From Bacteroidota bacterium (lineage in GTDB: Bacteria > Bacteroidota > Bacteroidia > Chitinophagales > Saprospiraceae), in NCBI GenBank assembly GCA_029573365.1, contig JAKQGD010000409.1:1-7274 (forward strand): DNA of 7,274 bases, given 5' to 3'. Position 1 is the first letter of the stretch, and every line of letters starts with the position of its first letter. Position numbers and translations under genes: made by a program. This document shows, in pieces, positions 1 through 6,329 of this stretch. The notes beneath the pieces were generated by a model. The model saw nothing but the letters and a program-made list of their open reading frames with translations, made no database searches and was not told the DNA's origin.

Positions 1-1100
1 TAAATATATTGACAATTGATACTCCTGGATTCGAGTGTTTCATTCTTAATGGGATAGTCATCATACCAGTCTCCGTTGTTCCCAAACGGGCATGGCAAAT
101 CAGTTTCATGTGCATCAAGTTGCCCATTTCCATCCCTATCCTCGTCTAAATAATTTTTAATGCCGTCATTATCATCATCACCGTATTTTTCCATCCAATC
201 CCACCATAGATCCCATAATTTCTGATCATCAGCCGATCTCATTTCGTCAGTCCATTCATCGTAATTCCAAGGGTCATCAAAGTGTTCGTCCCACCATCCT
301 AAAAAATATTGTTGTAACTGCTCCTGAGTAATATTACCATGCCTCCTGCTAAAATCATCCCAATCTTGATCATCTATATTTAAAATACCATCATTATCAT
401 GATCAAGATAAGGAGGAAAACTACTTACACCCCCGGCGTATACCACATCACCCTCACATACCTCCAAAAATTGCCACTCACAATCCAATTGAGAATTATT
501 AGAATTATTACTTACAGCTAAATTAATATCTTGATTAGTAACGCAGTTACAGTATTTTTCAGAGTATTGTTGATCGATATGTTTAAATAACATATCAGTC
601 ATATGGATTATTTTAATCTGAGAAAAATGCTCCCCACAACCTATTTTATTATTTAAATATTCTCTACTGTTAAATTGTATTTTAAATAGATTATCGTTTC
701 CTGACTTTATTGCAGTAATTACTCCTGAAGTTTTAATTCCATCAGTTATCGGGAGTAAAATGGCGACAGAATATTCATTGATATTTTTAAATATCTGTGC
801 TTTTTTCCAATAAGGTACTCCATACTTAATAACAAAAGAATCGATAAATTTCTCTTTTCTATTTTCAATTATAATTTGATTATATAAATTAATTAAATTT
901 TTATCAAAAATAAAGTTACTCTTATCAGTATTTTTTAAATTTCTAGATTTTGTTTGAAAATCATAATTTAGATTAAAAAAATTATTTTCTGATTCAGAAA
1001 ATTTGACATTAGTATGTTCACCATCCTCAAATACATCCTTCTGGCATCCAACCTGAAATAATACAATACCTAAAACCATCAAAATAAAATAATTTCTCAT
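1..1100 (-). CDS. Putative surface lipoprotein with EF-hand/TSP3-like calcium loops (C-terminus cut by window edge)
   Basis: The reading frame opens with ATG at 1100-1098 and stays open for 366 codons to the left edge, so the C-terminus is missing. Residues 1-18 are a hydrophobic signal peptide ending in F-Q-V-G, followed by C19; this is an off-consensus lipobox but a plausible Bacteroidota lipoprotein signal. The mature end, C-Q-K-D-V-F-E-D, resembles the Q-K-D-D-E export signal known for Capnocytophaga surface lipoproteins. Residues 80-185 are an unassigned alpha/beta-looking region; C155, C184, C186, C207 and C215 could form disulfides. The C-terminal part is acidic. It has DxDxDG loops at D233-D244 and D308-D319 and a textbook EF-hand loop at D321-E332 (D-R-D-G-N-G-Q-L-D-A-H-E). 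Between them, residues 247-302 contain nine tryptophans. I do not recognise the family. Surface location and calcium binding are inferences. The gene is AT-rich (about 31% GC by hand count), and no clear promoter was found upstream. Confidence 0.8.
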   Translation of the reverse strand, partial: MRNYFILMVLGIVLFQVGCQKDVFEDGEHTNVKFSESENNFFNLNYDFQTKSRNLKNTDKSNFIFDKNLINLYNQIIIENRKEKFIDSFVIKYGVPYWKKAQIFKNINEYSVAILLPITDGIKTSGVITAIKSGNDNLFKIQFNSREYLNNKIGCGEHFSQIKIIHMTDMLFKHIDQQYSEKYCNCVTNQDINLAVSNNSNNSQLDCEWQFLEVCEGDVVYAGGVSSFPPYLDHDNDGILNIDDQDWDDFSRRHGNITQEQLQQYFLGWWDEHFDDPWNYDEWTDEMRSADDQKLWDLWWDWMEKYGDDDNDGIKNYLDEDRDGNGQLDAHETDLPCPFGNNGDWYDDYPIKNETLESRSINCQYI

Positions 1101-1512
1101 TGTAAAATTAATGTTTAAAATGTAATAATCATAGAAAATCCGCCGGTTATTTGTGCAGCCTGCTGATGTTTCCTGTCAGGACAAAGATTGTTTTTTTTTT
1201 TTCGCAATTTCAAAATATTAGAGGGGTATTTTTTAAATATTTATATTTATATACTGTATTTTTATGTTTGTCAGTACTGTACGCAAGACATTTTTTATAT
1301 TCAACCTTTAACATTACATTTTCAGATGCATTGGGGTAGTGTATATTGTGGTTTTGAACCGAAATTTTATATCTTCACCCAACTTTGTACATATTAATAG
1401 CTAAACCAATTCAGTATTACGGTTCAGTCACAGAGTACTTTCCACCAAATGACTTGTCAGGGTCGGTGGAGGGGGCGCTGTATAAGAAATTTTAACGTTT
1501 GCTAACTGATGA
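1101..1512. other. AT-rich intergenic region, no gene seen
   Basis: This gap of about 410 bases lies between the end of the glycosyltransferase gene and the start of the lipoprotein gene, both on the minus strand. Short open frames on the plus strand (1151-1397) are low-complexity and rich in Phe, Tyr and Ile, with no recognisable motif, so they are not called. Positions 1101-1400 are AT-rich like the lipoprotein gene, while 1455-1480 is a short G-rich stretch. The region must hold the end of the upstream transcript and the start of the lipoprotein transcript. However, I see neither a convincing intrinsic terminator nor a clean TAnnTTTG element on the minus strand. Confidence 0.6.
1191..1202. 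repeat. 12-base T homopolymer
   Basis: An uninterrupted run of twelve T residues on the plus strand lies about 90 bases upstream of the lipoprotein start codon (it is an A-run on the coding strand). A tract like this can bend DNA, vary in length by slippage, or be mis-sized by sequencing. No function can be assigned from the sequence alone. Confidence 0.9.
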
Positions 1513-3156
1513 TCACCATATCGATGGCATTCCGGGGTCCCGGCGGTAAAACCTGAATCCTCCCTCCTGTCTGAGAAACACAAATCCAGGTATGGTGTCC
1601 AGCTCCCTGTTGTTGGACCTCGATACCAGATAAACAGGCTTGTCTATGTCGCCATGAAGCAACCAGTTGTGGTCCCTGGTACGAGGGTCGGAGTGGTCTG
1701 GCTTAGCCGAATAAAAATAAGGAGCGTAGCTTTTATGTCCGTAAGACCCTATGTAAACATCCTGCCCCTGCAACGACTTGTAAAACCTTATGGCGGGTCC
1801 TTGGGTCATGGATTCTATGTGGGGGATCACAGCCAGAGCAAGATATGTCATCAGCACACCTGTGACTACCGCCTGCAGGGCTACGCCGCTCAGGATGTTA
1901 TTTTGCCTAAACATTCTGTACACCATGAAGCACCCCAGACCAAAAAATAACCCTGCCAACGGCTCAAACCCGTTCCATCCGCTTGAAGTTGAAATAATGT
2001 CCCTGGTCATGCTGTCTTTGACATAAGCCAAGACCCACTCTTTGTGGGACAGAAGGTATGGCACCAGGACAAAAACTGCCGTCCACAGCAGCGAAAGACC
2101 CAAATACAATACCTGCAGGCCTGACCTGCGACGCTCTGTCAGCTCCCTGGCAGCCAGATAGGTCAGAGGCACCCATGCCAGCGAGGAGTAATGTACTATC
2201 TTGGTCGTGGACAGGCTAAAAAGCACCATAACCACCCAAAAGAGGCTTCGCATCCACGAGGACAGCCAGGACTGCGTGGTAGCCTCCCCAGAGTTAAAAA
2301 GACGCGGCAGCACAAAAACAGATGCCGGAAAACATCCCAGAAAAACCACCACAAAATGATAGTAAAAAGGCTGACCATGACCCGCCACAGGCTGATTAAA
2401 CAACTCCACCTGATAGTTAATGAATCTGGCCAGCACCTCCGTGCCGTGGGTAATATATTCTGCCCCCAGCCAGATGCTCACGGGCATTATCATTCCCAAA
2501 AGGAAAAATAAAAAGTGTTTTATATGCGGCAGGTTTCTAAATCGTTGCCAGGCGAAGATAAGTCCTGCTGTCAGTGCCAGAATCAGAAATCCCACAGGAC
2601 CCTTGGTGATGACGCTCAGACCGCTAAAGATGCCGGCAAGAAGTGCGTATTTTCCGTTTTTGGACGAGGTGCCATTGGCCACCAGGCCGGTAAAATATAC
2701 CGACATCAGTATAAAATAGTTAAATACAGGGTCTATGATTCCTGTTCGGAAATACACATGAGGCAGCAGGGAACCATAGTACAACAGTGCCCAGATCAGG
2801 CCAAATCTGTGACCGTGCCATCGGCGACCCACATAAAAAAATGTCAGCAGGTAGATGACTCCAAATACTGCGTTTGGAAAACGGGCCGCAAATTCACCTA
2901 CCCCAAAAATCTGCATCGACACAGCCTGAAGCCAGAAAAAAAGCGGAGGTTTCTCCCAAAAGGGCTGATAATCTATCTGCACACTCAGATAATCTCCGGT
3001 TACTATCATCTCCCGTGCCGCTTCCGCAAAATTTATCTCGTCCCAGTCAAAGAGGTGAAAACTGCCCAGAGCTGTAAAAAAAAGCATGGAAAGCCCCAGC
3101 AGAAGCAACACACCTGACGTGGTGGCATTTTTATATTCAGACCCTTGCCGGCTCAC
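1513..3156 (-). CDS. ArnT-like GT39/GT83-family membrane glycosyltransferase
   Basis: This 547-residue polytopic protein is close in length to ArnT (about 550). Enzymes of this family move a sugar from a polyprenyl-phosphate donor to an acceptor on the periplasmic side of the inner membrane; the donor and acceptor here are unknown. After a first membrane helix (about 15-33) comes the signature W-D-E at 38-40 in the first periplasmic loop, where the family carries its catalytic acidic residue. It is followed by A-E-A-A-R-E-M (44-50) and E-K-P-P-L-F-F-W (68-75). Further family marks are T-K-G-P (184-187) and S-T-T-K-I-V-H-Y (316-323). Many hydrophobic helices follow, then a soluble tail from about 450. 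The start codon is GTG at 3156, since an in-frame TAG lies only three codons upstream, and it overlaps the end of the PHP gene by 20 bases. The gene is therefore probably translated by coupling. It is the last gene of the prfA transcript. An aminoarabinose role is not shown; any envelope glycan or lipid A modification is possible. Confidence 0.88.
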   Translation of the reverse strand: MSRQGSEYKNATTSGVLLLLGLSMLFFTALGSFHLFDWDEINFAEAAREMIVTGDYLSVQIDYQPFWEKPPLFFWLQAVSMQIFGVGEFAARFPNAVFGVIYLLTFFYVGRRWHGHRFGLIWALLYYGSLLPHVYFRTGIIDPVFNYFILMSVYFTGLVANGTSSKNGKYALLAGIFSGLSVITKGPVGFLILALTAGLIFAWQRFRNLPHIKHFLFFLLGMIMPVSIWLGAEYITHGTEVLARFINYQVELFNQPVAGHGQPFYYHFVVVFLGCFPASVFVLPRLFNSGEATTQSWLSSWMRSLFWVVMVLFSLSTTKIVHYSSLAWVPLTYLAARELTERRRSGLQVLYLGLSLLWTAVFVLVPYLLSHKEWVLAYVKDSMTRDIISTSSGWNGFEPLAGLFFGLGCFMVYRMFRQNNILSGVALQAVVTGVLMTYLALAVIPHIESMTQGPAIRFYKSLQGQDVYIGSYGHKSYAPYFYSAKPDHSDPRTRDHNWLLHGDIDKPVYLVSRSNNRELDTIPGFVFLRQEGGFRFYRRDPGMPSIW

Positions 3157-4372
3157 GTACCACTATTTTTTTTATTCCAAGAATGGGCAGTGTCATTAAG
3201 GCCAGGATAAACAGTCTGTACGTCCAGGTGTACGGAATATTTTCTTTTGCGGCTGGAGCCGAAACAAATGGGTCGTCTATATCGGTGCATCTGACCAGAG
3301 GATTGAGGTACAGCTGTGAATTGCCGGTAACGGCCACAGCCCTAATATAGGAGTCTTCGGGCCTGAACTTGTAGATAGCCGTATGGCTTCCCTTTACTGT
3401 CATGAGTGTTTTACCGCTCTGCCCCACGATAATGATGGAATCTGCAGGCCTGGAAAAATTAAACCGATACTCACCCCCGCCGGTGCTGACACACGAAACC
3501 AGGCCTATGTCAGGCACACCATCCTGTGTCCGTATTGCATAATGTCTGCCTTTTTGCAGCTGCTGCCTTACCTGAGCCGCATCTGTGCACGGTCCGGCCA
3601 CCATGGTAAAGCGGTGGAATGTAAAATGATCCCTCATGTCATGGGTGTCATCGTTGCCCAGTATCCAGCTCAGACGTCCCGCTGACATGCCTTCATCCCA
3701 GTATTCGTCAGACAACCTGTAGTGATTCAGCACCTCAGTAAACCGATACCCTGTCAGCTGCCTCATGTCTTCAAAACTTCTGCCACCGCCAAAATCAGGA
3801 TGTGCAATACATACCATGGCTCCCTTGTCGCGGATGGCCGTGATAACACTTTGCTGGTGAGAGGTTGCCTGCAGCAGCGGGAAATCTTCAAAAGACACCC
3901 CTTCTGCACCTATGGCCAGGCAGTGGGATTTAAAGATATTGAATCCATGCTCATAGACGGGGATAAAGAAGGGACTGCGGCCGCTGCCATATGTGGAAAT
4001 AGAGTGGTAGTTGGAAATGCAGGCCAGGTCGTACCCTTTTTGGGTATAGCCATCGTATATTTGTTGCTCGGTGTCATGCCCGTTGGTGAGTCCGCCCCAG
4101 GCGATGGTATGTGCATGAAAATTGGCCCTGATCCAGACACTGTCCTTAAGGCCTTCATAGGGATTGTATATGTGGGAGCCCTCAAATGGCTTTCCGGCAG
4201 GAAAATCGTAGATCTCTGCCCTGAGATATAACATGCCGGTAAACAAAAGCACCAGACAAAATACAAGGATAATGACCCGGGCGAGCCACATCAATATTTT
4301 TGCGGGCAATGATAAAAGTCCGTCTTTGCCGGCAGATGTGGAATTATTCGGCACCTTTAAGTTTTTCTGCAT
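3137..4372 (-). CDS. Membrane-anchored PHP-domain metallohydrolase
   Basis: The protein has 411 residues, with a cytoplasmic lead, one membrane helix (about 28-50), a large soluble domain and a second helix near the C-terminus (about 384-402). This layout places the catalytic domain outside the cytoplasm. The domain shows PHP-fold metal motifs in order: H86-A-H88 (F-H-A-H-T), I-S-N121-Y-H123, E157 (G-A-E-G), H191-P-D193 and D242-T-H244 (G-N-D-D-T-H). PHP proteins are multi-metal phosphoesterases or related hydrolases; the substrate here is unknown. The second motif normally reads T-D-H, but this one reads S-N-Y-H, so metal binding may differ. A beta-rich part (about 285-350) follows the PHP domain. 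ATG at 4372 gives a 29-base overlap with prfA; an alternative ATG at 4291 would start at the membrane helix and remove the overlap. The 20-base overlap with the glycosyltransferase gene suggests the two proteins act in the same envelope process, which is inference. Confidence 0.82.
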   Translation of the reverse strand: MQKNLKVPNNSTSAGKDGLLSLPAKILMWLARVIILVFCLVLLFTGMLYLRAEIYDFPAGKPFEGSHIYNPYEGLKDSVWIRANFHAHTIAWGGLTNGHDTEQQIYDGYTQKGYDLACISNYHSISTYGSGRSPFFIPVYEHGFNIFKSHCLAIGAEGVSFEDFPLLQATSHQQSVITAIRDKGAMVCIAHPDFGGGRSFEDMRQLTGYRFTEVLNHYRLSDEYWDEGMSAGRLSWILGNDDTHDMRDHFTFHRFTMVAGPCTDAAQVRQQLQKGRHYAIRTQDGVPDIGLVSCVSTGGGEYRFNFSRPADSIIIVGQSGKTLMTVKGSHTAIYKFRPEDSYIRAVAVTGNSQLYLNPLVRCTDIDDPFVSAPAAKENIPYTWTYRLFILALMTLPILGIKKIVVREPARV

Positions 4373-5408
4373 TTTCTGCTCGCTGCAGCGAAACGATGAT
4401 TTCCTCCAGGTCGCCCTCCATGACGCGGTCCAGGCTGTAAATTGTGAGGTTTATCCTGTGGTCGGTCACTCTGTTTTGGGGAAAGTTGTAGGTTCGTATT
4501 TTGTCCGATCTGTCACCTGAGCCCACGAGGGATTTGCGTTTGTCCTTTTGCTCCAGATACACTTTTTCGCGGGCAGCCTCCTGTATTTTAACATACAGCC
4601 GCTGCAGGGCGATCTCCCTGTTTTTGTGCTGCGATCGCGAATCCGTACTTTCGGCCACTATACCCGTGGGTATATGGGTAAACCGGACCCCTGACTCGGT
4701 TTTGTTTACGTGCTGGCCGCCGGCCCCCTGAGCCCTGAATGTATCGGTCTTTAAATCGTCTTTGCGGATGTCTATCTCTTCTTCTTCAAACTTGGGCATC
4801 ACAGCCACTGTCGCCGCCGATGTATGTATCCTGCCCTGAGACTCGGTCTTAGGTACCCGTTGTACCCTGTGGGCCCCTGATTCAAACTTGAGTTTGCCGT
4901 ATACCTCTGCTCCGTAAACCTCCATGACCACCTTGTTATAGCCACCTACGGTACCGGGATTTTCGTCCAGCACTTCTGTCTTCCATCCCTGGCTTTCAAA
5001 ATATTTGCTGTACATCCTGAAAAGGTCTCCTGCAAACAGGCTGGCTTCGTCGCCTCCTGTACCCGATCGTATCTCGAAAATTACATCTTTGCTGTCTTCG
5101 GGGTCCTTGGGTATGAGCAGGTAATCTATCCTCTCACGGAGTTCGTCCATTAGGGGTTCGAGGTCGGAGAGTTCTGCCGACGCCATCTCCCTGACCTCAG
5201 GGTCGGAGTCTAATAACAACTGCCTGGCTCCTACTATCTGACTTTCTATGGCTTTTAGCGATCTGTAACACCCGACGATCTCGGTGAGGTCCTTGTACTC
5301 CTTGTTTATCTTTGCAAACTGGCTCATGTCTGCAAGGACCGCAGGGTCCGACATTTTTTCTTCGAGATAGTGGTATCTGTCCTGAATCGCCTCCAGCTTG
5401 TCTGTCAT
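4344..5408 (-). CDS. prfA: Peptide chain release factor 1
   Basis: RF1 recognises UAA and UAG stop codons in the ribosomal A site and triggers peptide release. The 354-residue product is near the usual 360. Residues 1-100 are the helical N-terminal domain. The central part has the G-T-G-G-D-E-A-S-L-F segment (116-125). The stop-codon tripeptide P186-K-T188 lies within R-V-P-K-T-E-S-Q-G-R-I-H-T-S; the P-x-T form marks RF1, where RF2 has S-P-F. The catalytic G230-G-Q232 motif follows in A-Q-G-A-G-G-Q-H-V-N, and its glutamine is normally methylated by PrmC. Other family marks are S-R-S-Q-H-K-N-R (257-264) and the D-H-R-I-N-L-T segment (316-322). ATG at 5408 is preceded by an A-rich leader and a good promoter. 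The stop is TAA. The gene appears complete and intact, and it leads a transcript containing two envelope genes. Confidence 0.98.
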   Translation of the reverse strand: MTDKLEAIQDRYHYLEEKMSDPAVLADMSQFAKINKEYKDLTEIVGCYRSLKAIESQIVGARQLLLDSDPEVREMASAELSDLEPLMDELRERIDYLLIPKDPEDSKDVIFEIRSGTGGDEASLFAGDLFRMYSKYFESQGWKTEVLDENPGTVGGYNKVVMEVYGAEVYGKLKFESGAHRVQRVPKTESQGRIHTSAATVAVMPKFEEEEIDIRKDDLKTDTFRAQGAGGQHVNKTESGVRFTHIPTGIVAESTDSRSQHKNREIALQRLYVKIQEAAREKVYLEQKDKRKSLVGSGDRSDKIRTYNFPQNRVTDHRINLTIYSLDRVMEGDLEEIIVSLQRAENAEKLKGAE

Positions 5409-5428
5409 CTTTCTTTAAAAAAATTGTG

Positions 5429-5458
5429 CAAAATTAATCAAAAAAGGCTGCCTGCAAA
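5429..5458 (-). promoter_or_regulatory. Bacteroidota-type promoter of prfA
   Basis: Reading the minus strand, TTTG at 5458-5455 is followed by 18 bases and then TAATTTTG at 5436-5429. This matches the Bacteroidota consensus, a -33 TTG and a -7 TAnnTTTG separated by 17-23 bases. The ATG of prfA lies 20 bases beyond the -7 element, giving a short A-rich leader. The -33 element sits inside the scpA terminator hairpin. Confidence 0.72.
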
Positions 5459-5470
5459 AGTACGGCAGGC
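5440..5470 (-). terminator. Intrinsic terminator of scpA, overlapping its stop codon
   Basis: On the minus strand, GCCTGC (5470-5465) pairs with GCAGGC (5455-5450) around the 9-base loop CGTACTTTT. AGCC and then six T residues (5445-5440) follow. The first G of the stem is the last base of the scpA TAG stop. The stem is only six pairs but has five G:C pairs. It should end at least part of the scpA transcription just before prfA. Confidence 0.68.
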
Positions 5471-6222
5471 TAATTGTCCTCTTCCTGTTCCGGGTATCCC
5501 ACCCAGAAGTTGTTGACCCCTTCTCCTTGTACGATTTTTAGCTGCTGTAAATTGAGCAGTTCCAGCAGAGCTATGAAGGTTACAATGGCATGTATCCTGT
5601 TTTCGAGGTTTAAAAACAAGTCTTCAAACCTTGCTTTTCCTTTTATGGGAATTTTGGAAAGTATAAATGTCTGTTGGTCCTCTATGTTGTAATCATAGCG
5701 GTTGATCTGGTGCTTGGGCCTGCTTTTTTCTGTTTCATACCTAAGGAGCAGCTGGTGGAAGGTTTGCATCAGCTTGTACAGGCTCAGTGACTCCAGCTCT
5801 ATGTCTACGAGGGCACGGTCGGCTATGGCTTTGAGCTCGTTTACGACATTGCCCCTGACAAACCTGAAGTGCCTGTTTTCCTCCATATTGCTGAGGTCAT
5901 CGATGATGCCTTTGTATTTCCGGTATTCAATCAGCTTCTGAGCCAGTTCCTCTCTAGGGTCGATTTCATTTCCTTCCTCATCCACCTCCTTACGTGGAAT
6001 GAGCATCTTGGCTTTGATACGCATAAGTGTCGCAGCTACCAGAATAAATTCGCTGGCTACGTCTATATCCAGCATTTCCAGATGCCGTATGTACTCCAGG
6101 AAGTCGTTTGTAATTTTTGCAATAGGGATGTCATTAATATCGAGCTCGTCACGTTCGATAAAAAACAACAACAGGTCAAAAGGACCTTCAAACTGATCAA
6201 TCTTGATGCTGTATGTATCCAC
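5470..6222 (-). CDS. scpA: Segregation and condensation protein A
   Basis: ScpA is the kleisin subunit that bridges the SMC dimer and, with ScpB, forms the bacterial condensin that compacts and segregates the chromosome in the cytoplasm. From the start chosen here the protein has 250 residues. The kleisin N-terminal signature is at 4-31: Y-S-I-K-I-D-Q-F-E-G-P-F-D-L-L-L-F, then E-R-D-E-L-D-I. It is followed by I-P-I-A-K-I-T (32-38) and A-S-E-F-I-L-V-A-A-T-L-M-R-I-K (56-70). A helical, acidic linker follows. The C-terminal winged-helix region (about 185-231) carries K-G-K-A-R-F-E-D-L-F. The frame is open from a GTG at 6249, but Bacteroidota homologues begin at D-T-Y-x-I-K-L, so the GTG at 6222 is preferred. 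No ScpB gene is visible in the window. The stop is TAG, inside the terminator stem. Confidence 0.95.
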   Translation of the reverse strand: MDTYSIKIDQFEGPFDLLLFFIERDELDINDIPIAKITNDFLEYIRHLEMLDIDVASEFILVAATLMRIKAKMLIPRKEVDEEGNEIDPREELAQKLIEYRKYKGIIDDLSNMEENRHFRFVRGNVVNELKAIADRALVDIELESLSLYKLMQTFHQLLLRYETEKSRPKHQINRYDYNIEDQQTFILSKIPIKGKARFEDLFLNLENRIHAIVTFIALLELLNLQQLKIVQGEGVNNFWVGYPEQEEDN

Positions 6223-6226
6223 GATG

Positions 6227-6234
6227 CAAAGATA
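6227..6234 (-). promoter_or_regulatory. Possible -7 element (TATCTTTG) for scpA
   Basis: On the minus strand, TATCTTTG fits TAnnTTTG and ends four bases before the preferred GTG start of scpA. No TTG is found 17-23 bases upstream. A transcript from here would have almost no leader. It may be chance; read-through from the DUF554 gene 108 bases upstream is an alternative source of transcription. Confidence 0.25.
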
Positions 6235-6329
6235 CAGCAAACCTGCCACCTACAGGCCATGTTTTCATTTATCAGTGTTTAACATTATTATTCGACACTC
6301 TTCATCTGCATTGATAGTTTCGTAATTCG

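Noticed and set aside
1170..1180. Near-perfect palindrome TCCTG-T-CAGGA
   Set aside because: It is too short, with a one-base centre, to form a hairpin, and has no second copy nearby; it could be chance.
1263..1270. TATGTTTG on the plus strand, matching a -7 element
   Set aside because: No TTG lies 17-23 bases upstream, and there is no gene or structured RNA downstream on the plus strand; it is likely chance in AT-rich sequence.
1151..1397. Two short plus-strand open frames (62 and 69 codons) in the intergenic region
   Set aside because: They overlap each other, are low-complexity (Phe/Tyr/Ile from AT-rich DNA), begin in or next to a T-run, and show no family motif or ribosome binding site.
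1441..1470. Inverted repeat TCCACC/GGTGGA as a terminator for the glycosyltransferase transcript
   Set aside because: The loop is 18 bases and no T-run follows on the minus strand, so it does not fit an intrinsic terminator. It remains only a weak candidate for an RNA structure.
2515..3117. 200-codon plus-strand open frame
   Set aside because: It lies entirely antisense to the glycosyltransferase gene, and its Lys/Gln/Cys-rich product has no domain; it is a shadow frame.
3722..4231. 169-codon plus-strand open frame
   Set aside because: It is antisense to the well-supported PHP-domain gene, and its product shows no coherent motif.
6268..6302. AGTGT/ACACT inverted repeat between the DUF554 gene and scpA
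   Set aside because: It is a five-base AT-leaning stem with a loop of about 17 bases and no T-run; this is too weak to call a terminator or operator.
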